From Candidatus Bathyarchaeota archaeon (GTDB lineage Archaea > Thermoproteota > Bathyarchaeia > TCS64), in the NCBI GenBank assembly GCA_030739585.1, contig JASLYX010000002.1, positions 1-64,000 of the forward strand: 64,000 nucleotides of DNA. Reading direction: 5' to 3'. The translations under genes were made by a program, and so were the position numbers. Position 1 is the first letter of the stretch. Every line of letters begins with the position of its first letter. Below are positions 27,520-36,823 of this stretch, piece by piece. The notes under the pieces are model-generated. The model worked only from the letters and a program-made list of their open reading frames with translations, searched no databases and had not been told where the DNA came from.

Positions 27520-27592
27520 CTATCCTGCCGAGACCCTTTGATGGACGCTAAGGTTTTATTCTTTTGGCGTCTAAACCGACCGTGAACCGGAT

Positions 27593-28552
27593 TTGAGTAA
27601 AGTGCTGGTGGGAACCGGGAAGATCAACTTCCCTAAAGACCTCGCTGAAGGGCTTATGGACCTTGCTGAAGTGACCTATGAATCCCCGATGGATGAGTCA
27701 TATTTCAAGGAGCTGAAGGAAGCTGATGCATTGATTGCAGGTATGGAGACTGTCGATGACGACTTCCTAGACAAGGCCCCCAAGCTTGGGATCGTGGCGA
27801 GGTTCGGGGTCGGCTATGATAGTGTTGACGTCAAGGCCTGCACCAAGCGAGGTATCTATGTCACCCACACTCCAGGGATTTTATCTGGGGCCGTGGCTGA
27901 CCTCACGTGGGGGCTTATTCTCTCCCAGATGCGTGGCATCATCGAGTCCGATAGATACGTGAGGGAGGGCTGGGCTGGAAGGACTCGGAGCCTCCCCCTA
28001 GGTAGAGACCTCAAAGGGAAGATTCTAGGCATCATCGGACTCGGGAGGATCGGCATTGAGGTCGCGAAGAGAGCCCAAGGCTTCGACGTTGTCATCGTAT
28101 ACTCTGACATCTACAGGCGGAAGGACCTTGAGGAGTCTTTGGGGATGAGATACGTGAAGCTCGATGAGCTGCTTACAGGCTCTGATATCGTCACAATCCA
28201 CGTCCCGCTGATTCCGTCGACGAGGCATCTCATCAGCAGCAGGGAGCTCAAACTGATGAAGGAGAATGCGATCATCATCAACACCTCCCGGGGGCCTGTA
28301 ATTGACCAGGCAGCACTTGTCGAGGCCCTGAAGAAAGGACAGATCGGTGGCGCCGCTTTAGACGTGTTCGAAGAGGAGCCTTTGCCCGCCGGAGACGAGT
28401 TAGCTGGGTTGGGGTATACAGTACTCACGTCCCACATCGGCTCAGCTACAGTGGAGACCCGTAGGAAGATGGCGGAGGTTGACGCCATGAATGTGAGGGC
28501 ATTTCTGGAGGGGAGGACTCCTCCGAACCTGGTCCCCGAGCAGAGGAAATAG
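27593..28552 (+). CDS. serA: D-2-hydroxyacid dehydrogenase, phosphoglycerate dehydrogenase-like
   Basis: NAD-linked dehydrogenase of the SerA family, without the C-terminal ACT domain. The Rossmann motif GIIGLGRIGIEVAKRA, the signature HVPLIPSTRHLIS, catalytic Arg in NTSRGPVIDQ, Glu in EEEPLP and His in TSHIGSAT are all present. 319 residues. Start is TTG at 27593; a TATA-like GGTTTTATTC ends about 30 bases before it, so a leaderless start is plausible. It may make 3-phosphohydroxypyruvate for serine, but glyoxylate/hydroxypyruvate reductase activity cannot be excluded. Confidence 0.85.
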   Translation: MSKVLVGTGKINFPKDLAEGLMDLAEVTYESPMDESYFKELKEADALIAGMETVDDDFLDKAPKLGIVARFGVGYDSVDVKACTKRGIYVTHTPGILSGAVADLTWGLILSQMRGIIESDRYVREGWAGRTRSLPLGRDLKGKILGIIGLGRIGIEVAKRAQGFDVVIVYSDIYRRKDLEESLGMRYVKLDELLTGSDIVTIHVPLIPSTRHLISSRELKLMKENAIIINTSRGPVIDQAALVEALKKGQIGGAALDVFEEEPLPAGDELAGLGYTVLTSHIGSATVETRRKMAEVDAMNVRAFLEGRTPPNLVPEQRK

Positions 28553-28663
28553 CTTCCTCCGATCACTCCACTTATCCCCCTCTTTTTCGACCGAGTCTTT
28601 TTCTCATCCAAAGGATAATATTATTAGCCGGTTTCCATACGAAACGATTTACCAAGGGGTGGC

Positions 28664-28912
28664 GATGATTTCATTCACCCTTATATTCCCAACCCAGTCC
28701 TTGATGTGAAACAAGAGATGCTCCGGGAGATCGGGCTTAAGATTCCGTGGAGGCAACAGTGGACTCCGGAGGAGGTGGGAGAGCTGGTGCTCTTCTTCAC
28801 CTTGTATGAGTCCCCGTACATCACGGGGGTCATCATGGTCGTTGAGGGTGATAACGCTCTCCAGGAGGAGTTCCTTAGTCCTACCCCCGAAATAGGGATT
28901 ATTGTGCCCTGA
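28664..28912 (+). pseudogene. chimeric remnant: GcvPA-like start joined to SDR-like end
   Basis: One open frame without a start codon. Its beginning DDFIHPYIPNPVLDVKQEML resembles the N-terminus of glycine dehydrogenase subunit 1 (GcvPA). After about 30 residues it changes to WTPEEVGELVLFFTLYESPYITGV, which resembles the C-terminal end of a short-chain dehydrogenase (PEEVA.LV.FL.S..A.YITG). Two unrelated gene ends have apparently been fused by deletion. It ends inside the 3' end of the convergent gene. Similarities are from motif memory only. Confidence 0.45.
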
Positions 28913-30017
28913 CCTTGTAGACAGATCTCCTGGCGTACCCAATGATAACCTTGCGGTAGCCAGTAAGCATCTTATCCACTTCAGGGTCCCCAGTGTCCAC
29001 CAAAAGAGTTCTACCTTTGAGGTTAGCTAGCTTCCCGGGGGACGCGACGATAATCAGATTCTTCTCCCCCACGCTCCTGATCACCTCTGGGCTAATCTGC
29101 TGGTTTCCCCTACCTAGGATAAATCCCTGCCCTCCGATGATTGTGACAATGATCTTTGCCCGTTTTCCCTCGATGAGCGTGAGGAGCATCTTTTCGTTCA
29201 CATCAGAGGCCACAAGGCTCCCGTTCTCAATAACATCCACCCCGAGCAGGGTTTTTTCAAGCCCCAGCTCTTTGGCGATGGGCCTCGTAGTGGTGCCGGG
29301 GCCAATAATATAGAGGGTGTCCACCTCCATCCCCTCCACCACCTCGCTTGCAATGGCCTCTAGCCTGATCTCCTCGGAACCCCTGGTGGCCTCTTTGGAG
29401 CCCTGGACCAGCGCCTCCTCGTAAACGACCCTAAGGTAACCATAGAGCCGAGCGGAGAGCCTATTATTCCTGTAGGCCTCCTCGTCAATATCCATCACCT
29501 CGAGCTCTTGGACGGTTGTCAGATCCCCCTTCATATATTTCACTGCGATGTCTCCGGCCCGGGTGGGGTTGATGGCAAACACTCCTGACTGGATCTTGAC
29601 GCCAGCAGGGATGCCGAGGACAGGGACCTTTCCATTCACCGCTGCATGAATGTCTCGAGCGGTGCCATCCCCCCCGGCAAACAGAATAAGATCGACGCCC
29701 AGCATCATGATCTCCTTGGCGGCTGCCCTGGTGTCATTAGAGGTTGTGTTCCCTTTGGTGATCTCGCCGATAACAGTGGGATCGAAGCCCGCCCCTCTTG
29801 CTTCTTCTTCTCCCATCTCGTGAGGGTATGTGATGATCTCTATCGAGTCCTTGAGGGATACGAGCCTCATCAACGCTTCGACTGCGCGGCTCGGAGCAAT
29901 GGAGACTGCACCGAGTTCCCTCGCCTTATCCAATGTCTCCTGCCCGTCGGTGCCCTTAAGCCCGACCCGGCCCCCCATCCCAGCCACGGGGTTTACGATA
30001 AGTCCAAGCTTCTTCAA
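28899..30017 (-). CDS. ATP-NAD kinase family protein (COG3199 type)
   Basis: 372 residues. The kinase glycine/aspartate motif FAGGDGTARDIHAAV is clear, with GLIVNPVAGMGGRVGLKGTDG at the N-terminus, IPAGVKIQSGVFAINP in the middle and an IIGGQGFILGRGNQQISP C-terminal segment typical of the NAD kinase/AcoX-like group. Likely phosphorylates NAD or a related small molecule; true activity in this subgroup is not settled. Confidence 0.88.
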   Translation of the reverse strand: MKKLGLIVNPVAGMGGRVGLKGTDGQETLDKARELGAVSIAPSRAVEALMRLVSLKDSIEIITYPHEMGEEEARGAGFDPTVIGEITKGNTTSNDTRAAAKEIMMLGVDLILFAGGDGTARDIHAAVNGKVPVLGIPAGVKIQSGVFAINPTRAGDIAVKYMKGDLTTVQELEVMDIDEEAYRNNRLSARLYGYLRVVYEEALVQGSKEATRGSEEIRLEAIASEVVEGMEVDTLYIIGPGTTTRPIAKELGLEKTLLGVDVIENGSLVASDVNEKMLLTLIEGKRAKIIVTIIGGQGFILGRGNQQISPEVIRSVGEKNLIIVASPGKLANLKGRTLLVDTGDPEVDKMLTGYRKVIIGYARRSVYKVRAQ

Positions 30018-30078
30018 GTCCTCTCCCCGGAATTCTATTTACTTCCCTTTTCCTCACTAAAAAATAGGTTGTGGGGCC

Positions 30079-31341
30079 TCAGGGCTCCTCGTATCCACAG
30101 AACCTGAGGGCGGTGAGGGCAAGGACCCTTGCGGCGGTCACCAGCCCCTCAATTTCGACGTACTCATCAGACGTATGGGCCTGCCTCACGTCCCCGGGGC
30201 CGAACAGGACCGTGGGGACACCCCCCGTGTTCACAAGGTGGCGCATGTCGGAGGCGTAAGTCATCCCCTCTAGCTGCGCCTGTTTCCCTGTAGCATCAGA
30301 GTATGCTCTCTGCACCTTCTCTACGATGGGGTGGTTAGTCTCGATGTTAGCTGAGTCGAACTGATATCCGTTCCAGTCCAGCCTCGGAGGGTTCTCTTTT
30401 AACCATGGGTCCGTCTCGGCGGCTATGGCCTCCTCAACGCTCCTTCTGGCGTCCTTGACTCTTTCCCCCACGATGACACCAACTCTCCCCTGGAAGACAA
30501 GACTCTCGGGGACGGATCCGGGCCAGTTGCCTCCTTGGATAGTTCCAACGTTTATTGGGTAAGGGATTCCGTAGCGGGTATAAAGGGGGTCATCGATCCC
30601 TTTATTCCTCCTAGTCTCAAGATCTCTAAGGACCTTGAAGAGGATTATGAACTTTTCAATAGCACTCACCCCCTCCTCCCTGATGCAGGCGTGGGCAGAG
30701 CGCCCCGACACCTCAACGGTGAACGCGAGAGCGCCCGAGTGGGCGGGGGCCACCTTCCCCTCGGTTGGCTCCATGACTATGGCGGCGTCGGCGATGTGTC
30801 CCCTGAGGACGGTTGAGAGGGCCCCGACTCCGCCGTCCTCCTCCCCGATGACGCTCTGGATAGAGAGATCCCCCTTCAACTTGACACCGACGTCGATAAT
30901 TGCCTTTGCGGCGTAGATGGCGCAACAGAGACCCCCCTTCATATCGGCGACCCCCCTGCCATAAATCCTATCGCGTACCACGATACCCTCCAGCGGGGGA
31001 TGCCTCCAGTTCTCCTCTTTCCCTAGGGCTACGGTGTCAATGTGACCGTTGAAGATGAGACTACGGTCCTTTTCCGTGCCTTTTAGGGTGCCTACGACTC
31101 CGAGTCCCTCCTCCCGTTGGATGGACATACTGAAGCCAGGATGGCTTCGAAGGGTGTCGAAGTCTAGATCCCAGATATCGACGTTTAGACCCAACTCTCT
31201 TAGCTTCGCGGCGACATTCCTCTGGGCTGAGGACTCTCTGCCTCCATAGCTGGGGATTGAGACTATCTCCTGCAGGTACTCCAACATGGAATCGGTGTTT
31301 ATACTCTTCAGCACCCTTCGCTCCATGTCATTCATGTGCAT
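30079..31341 (-). CDS. M20 family metallopeptidase/deacylase
   Basis: 420-residue ArgE/DapE-type zinc hydrolase with intact metal sites: FNGHIDTVALG, RGVADMKGGL, VIGEEDGGVG, IVMEPTEGK and a late FGPGDVRQAHTSDE. The lid domain SGRSAHACIREEG is present. Second M20 enzyme in the window; it is complete, unlike the one at 2262. Function likely acyl-amino acid or dipeptide hydrolysis. Confidence 0.92.
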   Translation of the reverse strand: MHMNDMERRVLKSINTDSMLEYLQEIVSIPSYGGRESSAQRNVAAKLRELGLNVDIWDLDFDTLRSHPGFSMSIQREEGLGVVGTLKGTEKDRSLIFNGHIDTVALGKEENWRHPPLEGIVVRDRIYGRGVADMKGGLCCAIYAAKAIIDVGVKLKGDLSIQSVIGEEDGGVGALSTVLRGHIADAAIVMEPTEGKVAPAHSGALAFTVEVSGRSAHACIREEGVSAIEKFIILFKVLRDLETRRNKGIDDPLYTRYGIPYPINVGTIQGGNWPGSVPESLVFQGRVGVIVGERVKDARRSVEEAIAAETDPWLKENPPRLDWNGYQFDSANIETNHPIVEKVQRAYSDATGKQAQLEGMTYASDMRHLVNTGGVPTVLFGPGDVRQAHTSDEYVEIEGLVTAARVLALTALRFCGYEEP

Positions 31342-31413
31342 CCATCTCCAGTGTCAACACTTAGTCTTCCCTTGGGAAACCGTTAAGAGATTTTAGGTCA
31401 AGTTGTCATCGAC

Positions 31414-32439
31414 TTGAAGGCTGTCGTGAAGGCAAGGCCGGAGCCAGGTGTCGAGGTCAGGGAGATGGACATCCCCGTGGCAGGGCCTGGAGAAGTTCTT
31501 GTCCGTGTGAGGGCAGCATCCATCTGCGGGAGCGACTTGGGGATATATGATTTCACCTCTGCATACTCAGGCATGGAGCTACCGGTGGTGATGGGTCACG
31601 AGTTCTCCGGGGTGGTTGAGGCCATTGGTGAGGGAGTCGATGCATACTCAGTCGGGAACAGGGTGCTGAGCCGGTCCATAGTCTCATGTAGGAAGTGCCG
31701 GTTCTGCGTCGCTGGTATGGACAATCTTTGCGAGTTCTCTAGTCTCTTCGGAATACATCAAGACGGGGGATTCTCGGAGTACATCTCGGTGCCCCAAGGG
31801 GGCCTATACCAGATCCCCGAGGGGCTATCATTCGAGGAGGCCGCCCTGGTGGAGCCTCTGAGCAACGCGGCTCACTTCGTCAACGACGTGACCCCGGTTA
31901 ACCTCGGAGACCTTGCCGTAGTCCTAGGTATAGGCCCCATAGGACTATTCTCTGCCCAACTCCTGCGACTCGCGGGGGCTAATGTGCTTATGACTGGGAT
32001 AAGTGTGGACACCGAACGATTCAAGATCGCGAAGAAGCTGGGTCTCGAGGCTGTGAACATCGACGAGGGGGATCCAGTTGCCCTTGTATTGGGGCGCACC
32101 TCGAAGAGGGGCGCTGACATAGCATTGGTAGCGGTTGGGGCCTCATCAGCGGTGCACCAGGCTATCAGGTTAGTGAGGAAGAGGGGACACATCACCATCG
32201 TGGGTATATTCCCAGGAGAGATACCTATCCCTATGACCGAAATAGTTCGTAGGGAGATAACCCTAGCTGGGGCCTATGACGCGAGGGCAGAGAACTTTGA
32301 GGAGTCCATTGACCTCCTCCGGTCGGGGCGAATCAAAGCCACTGACCTCGTGACGCACAGGTTCTCCTTGGATGAGGCGGATCAGGCCTTCGGAATAGCC
32401 AAGTCAAAGGCGGGATGCAAAGTCCTTTTCACGCCTTGA
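31414..32439 (+). CDS. zinc-dependent medium-chain alcohol dehydrogenase
   Basis: 341 residues of the sorbitol/threonine dehydrogenase type. Catalytic zinc ligands in ICGSD and GHEFSGVVEAIG, structural zinc Cys cluster SCRKCRFCVAGMDNLC, and the Rossmann motif VVLGIGPIGLFSAQL. TTG start. Reduces or oxidises a polyol, threonine or related alcohol; substrate not deducible. Confidence 0.9.
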   Translation: MKAVVKARPEPGVEVREMDIPVAGPGEVLVRVRAASICGSDLGIYDFTSAYSGMELPVVMGHEFSGVVEAIGEGVDAYSVGNRVLSRSIVSCRKCRFCVAGMDNLCEFSSLFGIHQDGGFSEYISVPQGGLYQIPEGLSFEEAALVEPLSNAAHFVNDVTPVNLGDLAVVLGIGPIGLFSAQLLRLAGANVLMTGISVDTERFKIAKKLGLEAVNIDEGDPVALVLGRTSKRGADIALVAVGASSAVHQAIRLVRKRGHITIVGIFPGEIPIPMTEIVRREITLAGAYDARAENFEESIDLLRSGRIKATDLVTHRFSLDEADQAFGIAKSKAGCKVLFTP

Positions 32440-32448
32440 GAGGGGTTC

Positions 32449-32952
32449 TTAGAACTTTTCAGCGAGGTTTTTTATCTCCGGGGCAAGCATCCGGAAGACT
32501 GTCCACTCGTCAAGGGGGAAAGCTCCGAGTTTATTGTAGAACTCCCAGCTGAGTTTGTTCCAGTCTAGGACGATCCAGTCCATCCTGGCGCAGTCCCTCT
32601 TCACCGCAATCTTCGCGAGCTCAACAAGGAGGCTAGTACCTATCCCCTGGCCCCGATACTCCTCAGGAACGAAGATGTCCTCCAGGTAGAGGGTAGGTTT
32701 ACCGGTGAACGTTGAGAAGGTAAAGTAGTAAAGTGCGATGCCGAGGTAGTCGGGGCCCTCTCCCCTGGTCCTCTCCACAAGGAGGGCGCTGAAGATAGCG
32801 TCCTCACTGAAGCCGTACTTGCAGTAGAGTTCCTCTGTGGCGGAGAAACTGTCGATGAGCTTCTCGTAGACGGCGAGCTGCTTGATGAGGGTCATCAGGA
32901 CAGGGAGGTCCTCCTCTACAGCGGGCCGGATCTTATATGATACTTCATCCAT
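32449..32952 (-). CDS. GNAT N-acetyltransferase, diamine acetyltransferase-like
   Basis: 167 residues. The acetyl-CoA pyrophosphate loop EEYRGQGIGTSLL, the preceding strand LYLEDIFV and the end DWNKLSWEFYNKLGAFPLDEW match the spermidine/spermine N1-acetyltransferase-like branch. Convergent with the dehydrogenase, nine bases apart. Target amine unknown. Confidence 0.9.
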   Translation of the reverse strand: MDEVSYKIRPAVEEDLPVLMTLIKQLAVYEKLIDSFSATEELYCKYGFSEDAIFSALLVERTRGEGPDYLGIALYYFTFSTFTGKPTLYLEDIFVPEEYRGQGIGTSLLVELAKIAVKRDCARMDWIVLDWNKLSWEFYNKLGAFPLDEWTVFRMLAPEIKNLAEKF

Positions 32953-33142
32953 AATGGGATTTACCTCTTTGCGTTTATTGTTCTTTCGAGACCCAGCGCG
33001 TCCCTAACTCCATAGGGTAGAACGTGAATCCGTACAACGCGCGCGAGTGACTCAGGCTTCTAGACGATAATCCTTTTGTGAATTTTTGCCTTATAGCTAA
33101 TCATATATTGAACCAACTGCGTATCCCTCTCCTCTAATAGGA

Positions 33143-34339
33143 TTGATCGTTGTGGATATCCCCGAGGAGAATAAGGATCAACAGACACCGTTTATGGTCT
33201 ATATCGCGATAGTGCTGCACATGTTGAACCACATGATTAGCGGGGCCCTGCCTATGCTCTATCCAGATATTATAGCCGAGTTCTCGCTTTCCTACTCCCA
33301 GTTAGGCCTCCTCCGGTCAGCCAACACCTTCGCGACCGGATTCCCCCAGATGTTCGTAGGATACCTTCGCCGCTGGACCGGCGGTAGGGTCCTTCTCGGG
33401 GTTGGGAACATGATCAACGCTATAATGAACGTTTTCGCCGCGATGAGCCGAGGGTTCTTCCAGTTCTTCAGTTTCAGGATCCTCGGGGGTATCGCGAGTA
33501 GCCCCCAGCACCCCATAGGCACCTCTCTGGTCACCTCTGCAACTGATCCATCAAAGCGAGGGCGGATACTTGGGCTTAACCAGTCGATCCCCTCTCTGGC
33601 GTTCACCTTTACCCCTCTCGTAACGGCATATCTGCTAACTAGGATGGCTTGGAGACCTGTCCTCGCTCTGCTTTCCATGCCCGCCCTCGTAGCATCGCTG
33701 GTCCTCCTCTTGTTCGTGAAGGGGACGCGCTCCTCGGAGGCAAAGTCAAGGAATGCTCTCTCCTGGACGAGGCTCCAGGAGGCGTTGAGGAACAGAAATG
33801 TGCTCTCTATCAGCGTCCTTCGGAGCGTAATGGCCTTTAGGATGGGGGTCCGGGCCTTCCTCCCCCTATATTTCATTGATATACTTGGCTTCACCTCTGG
33901 AAAGAGCGGCCTCTTATATAGCGTGTTGCTCAGCGGCGGTGTCCTCGGCCCCTTCTTCTGGGGGAATATCTCGGATAGGATGAACCGGAAGCCCCTCATC
34001 ATTTGGATAACCATAGCTAGCGGTCTGGGCTACTTCCTCCTCAACTACGTTACAGGGTTCTGGGCCCTCGCGATGCTCCTCTTCTCTATTGGATTTATGG
34101 TACAGACCGTAGTGGTTCAGAGCGTTCTAAGTGAGAGCGTCGAAAAGTCCCAACTGGACCAGATTTTCGGGCTCTATTTCACTATAGGGTTTACAATCGC
34201 CTCCTTCTCTAGTGCGATATTTGGGTATATCGTAGAGTTCTACAGCTTTAACTGGGGATTCATGTATATCACAGTGATGACTCTTATCTCGCTTCTCCCG
34301 GCCTTATTTATTCAGGAGCCTCGGAACATTTCCTCCTAG
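33143..34339 (+). CDS. major facilitator superfamily transporter
   Basis: 398 residues with 12 hydrophobic segments. Conserved MFS loops are RRWTGGRVLLG and WGNISDRMNRKPLII. The TTG start at 33143 gives MIVVDIPEENKDQQTP; a GTG at 33152 is possible. Substrate unknown. Preceded by a 190-base intergenic region with TATA-like TTATAGCTAAT. Confidence 0.88.
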   Translation: MIVVDIPEENKDQQTPFMVYIAIVLHMLNHMISGALPMLYPDIIAEFSLSYSQLGLLRSANTFATGFPQMFVGYLRRWTGGRVLLGVGNMINAIMNVFAAMSRGFFQFFSFRILGGIASSPQHPIGTSLVTSATDPSKRGRILGLNQSIPSLAFTFTPLVTAYLLTRMAWRPVLALLSMPALVASLVLLLFVKGTRSSEAKSRNALSWTRLQEALRNRNVLSISVLRSVMAFRMGVRAFLPLYFIDILGFTSGKSGLLYSVLLSGGVLGPFFWGNISDRMNRKPLIIWITIASGLGYFLLNYVTGFWALAMLLFSIGFMVQTVVVQSVLSESVEKSQLDQIFGLYFTIGFTIASFSSAIFGYIVEFYSFNWGFMYITVMTLISLLPALFIQEPRNISS

Positions 34340-34376
34340 AACAGAGGGGTATTAACCTCAGGACGTCGGATTCAGT

Positions 34377-34496
34377 TTAATCATAGTCGCGTCTGAAAAT
34401 CTCCCAGGCTATAACACTCAAGATAAACAGCAGCAAGAGGATAACGAAAGCTGTGACGAGCCCTACGATAATTCCAGAGTTTATTCCATCACCCCC
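34377..34496 (-). CDS. short single-helix membrane ORF, start unclear
   Basis: The minus strand codes for INSGIIVGLVTAFVIL, LLLFILSVIAWEIF and RRDYD before TAA, an ideal single transmembrane helix with a positive cytoplasmic tail. No start codon exists in its frame; ATG and GTG a few bases upstream are one base out of frame next to GGGGG and GGAA, so an indel is suspected. Small membrane proteins like this are often missed. Confidence 0.35.
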   Translation of the reverse strand, partial: GGDGINSGIIVGLVTAFVILLLLFILSVIAWEIFRRDYD

Positions 34497-34649
34497 AATG
34501 GATCGACAATAACGATACTGTAAGGTGTTCTTTTATTTTTGGGAATATGACTCTAAATAGACTTGCGTAAATCTCAATAGTAAGCTTATCCAATCTGCGT
34601 CTCAATTAATATCTTCTCCATTAAATTTTACCGTCTTCATTTTAACTTA

Positions 34650-34778
34650 ATGAAGCTGCTGTGTCCTTACTGTAACCTTGAAACAAACAGGCTGTCTCCT
34701 TGTCCACACTGTTATCGGCAATTCTGTCCTAGGTGCACCCCGTCTACAATCCACGAATGTCCGTTTAAAAGTGACTGA
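34650..34778 (+). CDS. 42-residue cysteine-rich mini-protein
   Basis: Starts MKLLCPYCNLETNR and contains CPYC, CPHC and CPRC pairs plus a later Cys, enough for one or two zinc sites, then ends TGA 34778. An archaeal TATA element ATTAAATTTTA (34619-34629) lies about 20-30 bases before the ATG, implying a leaderless mRNA. No family recognised; likely a zinc mini-protein. The rest of 34340-34926 holds only the membrane ORF at 34377. Confidence 0.6.
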   Translation: MKLLCPYCNLETNRLSPCPHCYRQFCPRCTPSTIHECPFKSD

Positions 34779-34926
34779 TCCATTATCCGTTTGGGATTGT
34801 CTAGAAAATTTTCCGATCAGTGATATCCGCTATGCTGTTGATGATGACTAGCCTCCCGTTAAACGCGCGCTTCCCCAGGAGTAACGAAGTATATATCAAG
34901 CGGCTGGGATATTCCCATAAATCGCC

Positions 34927-35949
34927 TTGGTGATGCGGATGATCCCTGAGAAGGTGAAGGTGAGCACCGGTACTGCGGGGCTGCTTGGGCTGGATAAAAT
35001 CAAGCTCAAGGTCAAACCAACCACTGCATATCTTATGACTCACACCGAGGAAGGATGCGTGGGCAACTGTAAATTCTGTCCACAGGCTAGAGAGAGCCCC
35101 TCCGACAACTCCCGGCTATCCCGTGTTCTCTGGCCCACATACTCCGGCAAGGCTGTTCTTGAGGCTCTAGGCCGAGCATCGGAACGGGAGCTGATGCGCA
35201 TCTGTATCCAGGCCATAAACTACCCCGGATATTTTGATGACGTCCACGGTCTCCTCCAGGGAATCGCGGCTGTCACGGATATCCCTGTCTCCTTGGACAC
35301 GTGTCCCCTCACCGGGGACCAGTTGCGGAAGTTGAAGAAGGCGGGCCTGAATAGGATAGGCATTCCCTTGGACGGGGCGACCCCTGGGATCTTCAACAAG
35401 GTAAAGGGGTCGGAGGTTAAGGGACCTTTCAGCTGGGGTGAACACATGAAAGCCTTGTCAGAGGCGGTGGAGATCTTCGGGCGGGACCGGGTGATGTCTA
35501 ATCTGATCATCGGCCTTGGGGAGACTGAGGAGGAGGCGGCGAAATCCATACAGGATCTGATGAATAGAGGTGTCCAAACTAGCCTCTTTGCATTCACACC
35601 AATCCGTGGTACCCTACTCCATAAGCATCCCCAACCTGCCTTGGACATGTACAGGCGGGTCCAGATCGCCCGGTATCTGATTACCCTCAGGCACGTCCGA
35701 TTCGATGACATGAAGTTCGACGCCAGGGGGACCATCATTGGCTTCGGGGCCGATCCAAGCGTATTCTCCGGGGTCCTCGAGAAGGGGGATGCTTTCTGTA
35801 CCAGCGGCTGCCCCGGATGCAACAGGCCCTTCTACAACGAGAGACCCTCGGCCCCATTGTTCAATTATCCCCGAGACCTCACCCCCGAGGAGGCGGTAAC
35901 GGAGGCCGAGCGGCTAGGCCTGAGGAATTGGATACCCCCAAGAAACTAG
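34927..35949 (+). CDS. radical SAM protein, archaeal lipoyl synthase-like (LipS type)
   Basis: 340 residues. The radical SAM cluster motif is EEGCVGNCKFCPQA (CxxxCxxC), and a second cysteine group FCTSGCPGCNRPFYN near the C-terminus suggests an auxiliary iron-sulfur cluster, as needed for sulfur insertion. Its overall shape resembles biotin-synthase-like proteins shown in Thermococcus to form a two-protein lipoyl synthase (LipS1/LipS2). It lies 13 bases before a LipM-like octanoyltransferase, and a second radical SAM gene is convergent beyond that. Role as lipoyl synthase subunit is inference from motifs plus context; which of the two subunits is not certain. Confidence 0.8.
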   Translation: MVMRMIPEKVKVSTGTAGLLGLDKIKLKVKPTTAYLMTHTEEGCVGNCKFCPQARESPSDNSRLSRVLWPTYSGKAVLEALGRASERELMRICIQAINYPGYFDDVHGLLQGIAAVTDIPVSLDTCPLTGDQLRKLKKAGLNRIGIPLDGATPGIFNKVKGSEVKGPFSWGEHMKALSEAVEIFGRDRVMSNLIIGLGETEEEAAKSIQDLMNRGVQTSLFAFTPIRGTLLHKHPQPALDMYRRVQIARYLITLRHVRFDDMKFDARGTIIGFGADPSVFSGVLEKGDAFCTSGCPGCNRPFYNERPSAPLFNYPRDLTPEEAVTEAERLGLRNWIPPRN

Positions 35950-35962
35950 GAGGTATAAAATC

Positions 35963-36799
35963 ATGGAAAGCCTCACCGATCCACCACCTGCGACTTGGAG
36001 GCTGATCAACACTAAGTGGTCTGACGGCGCTATGAACATGGCCATTGACGAGGCCATTATGCTTTCGGTGGCTAAGAATCAGTCCCCGCCCACGCTGAGG
36101 TTCTACAGATGGGAGCCTCCCTGTGTCTCGGTGGGGTACTCTCAATCGATCCGTCATGAGATTGACCTGGAACGGTGCCGGGAACGGGGGTACACCTGGG
36201 TGCGACGTCCCACCGGGGGCCGGGCGTTACTCCACATTGACGAGTTGACCTACAGCGTTGTAGCCCCCCAAGAGGAGCCCCGGGTAGCGGGGGACATTAT
36301 AACTTCTTATCGCGGACTGAGCCTGGGGCTGGTGGAGGGTCTCAGGACCCTCCACGGTGGAGTCGTCCAGGCGGACCGTATAGAGACCGGGAAGGAGGCC
36401 GAGAAATCTGCTGCATGTTTTGACCTGCCTTCCCATTACGAGGTGACGGCGTACGGGAAAAAGCTCATCGGTAGCGCCCAAGTCCGCAAGAATGGGGTAG
36501 TACTACAGCATGGCGCATTGCCATTGGAAGGGGACGTGTCGCGCCTTGTCGACGTCTTGGCCTTGCAAGAGCCAGACAGAGTTACACTTCGAGGTAAACT
36601 CTTAGAGAGGGCAATAGCTTTGGATGAGGTGGTAGGTCGAGTGGTGCCCTTTAATAAAGTGGCAAAGGCTCTAACTGTTGGCTTTAGTAGGGCTTTAAAT
36701 ATAAACTTCACTACAGGGAAGCTGATCCCCTTTGAACGAGAGATGGCTAAGCGTCTCATCATACGATACACTGGGGACGAGTGGACGTTCGTCAGATAG
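35963..36799 (+). CDS. lipM: LipM/LplA-like octanoyl or lipoyl transferase
   Basis: 278 residues of the biotin/lipoyl ligase fold. RRPTGGRALLH is the lipoate-ligase signature, and SAACFDLPSHYEV, GKKLIGSAQVR and VLQHGALPL match the LipM type, whose Cys in ACF carries the acyl group. It would transfer octanoate (from ACP or another donor) to lipoyl domains such as GcvH or E2 proteins, for the LipS proteins to thiolate. An LplA role on free lipoate is the alternative. Confidence 0.85.
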   Translation: MESLTDPPPATWRLINTKWSDGAMNMAIDEAIMLSVAKNQSPPTLRFYRWEPPCVSVGYSQSIRHEIDLERCRERGYTWVRRPTGGRALLHIDELTYSVVAPQEEPRVAGDIITSYRGLSLGLVEGLRTLHGGVVQADRIETGKEAEKSAACFDLPSHYEVTAYGKKLIGSAQVRKNGVVLQHGALPLEGDVSRLVDVLALQEPDRVTLRGKLLERAIALDEVVGRVVPFNKVAKALTVGFSRALNINFTTGKLIPFEREMAKRLIIRYTGDEWTFVR

Positions 36800-36823
36800 A
36801 AAGAGTCGTTCTTTCCTAAATAT

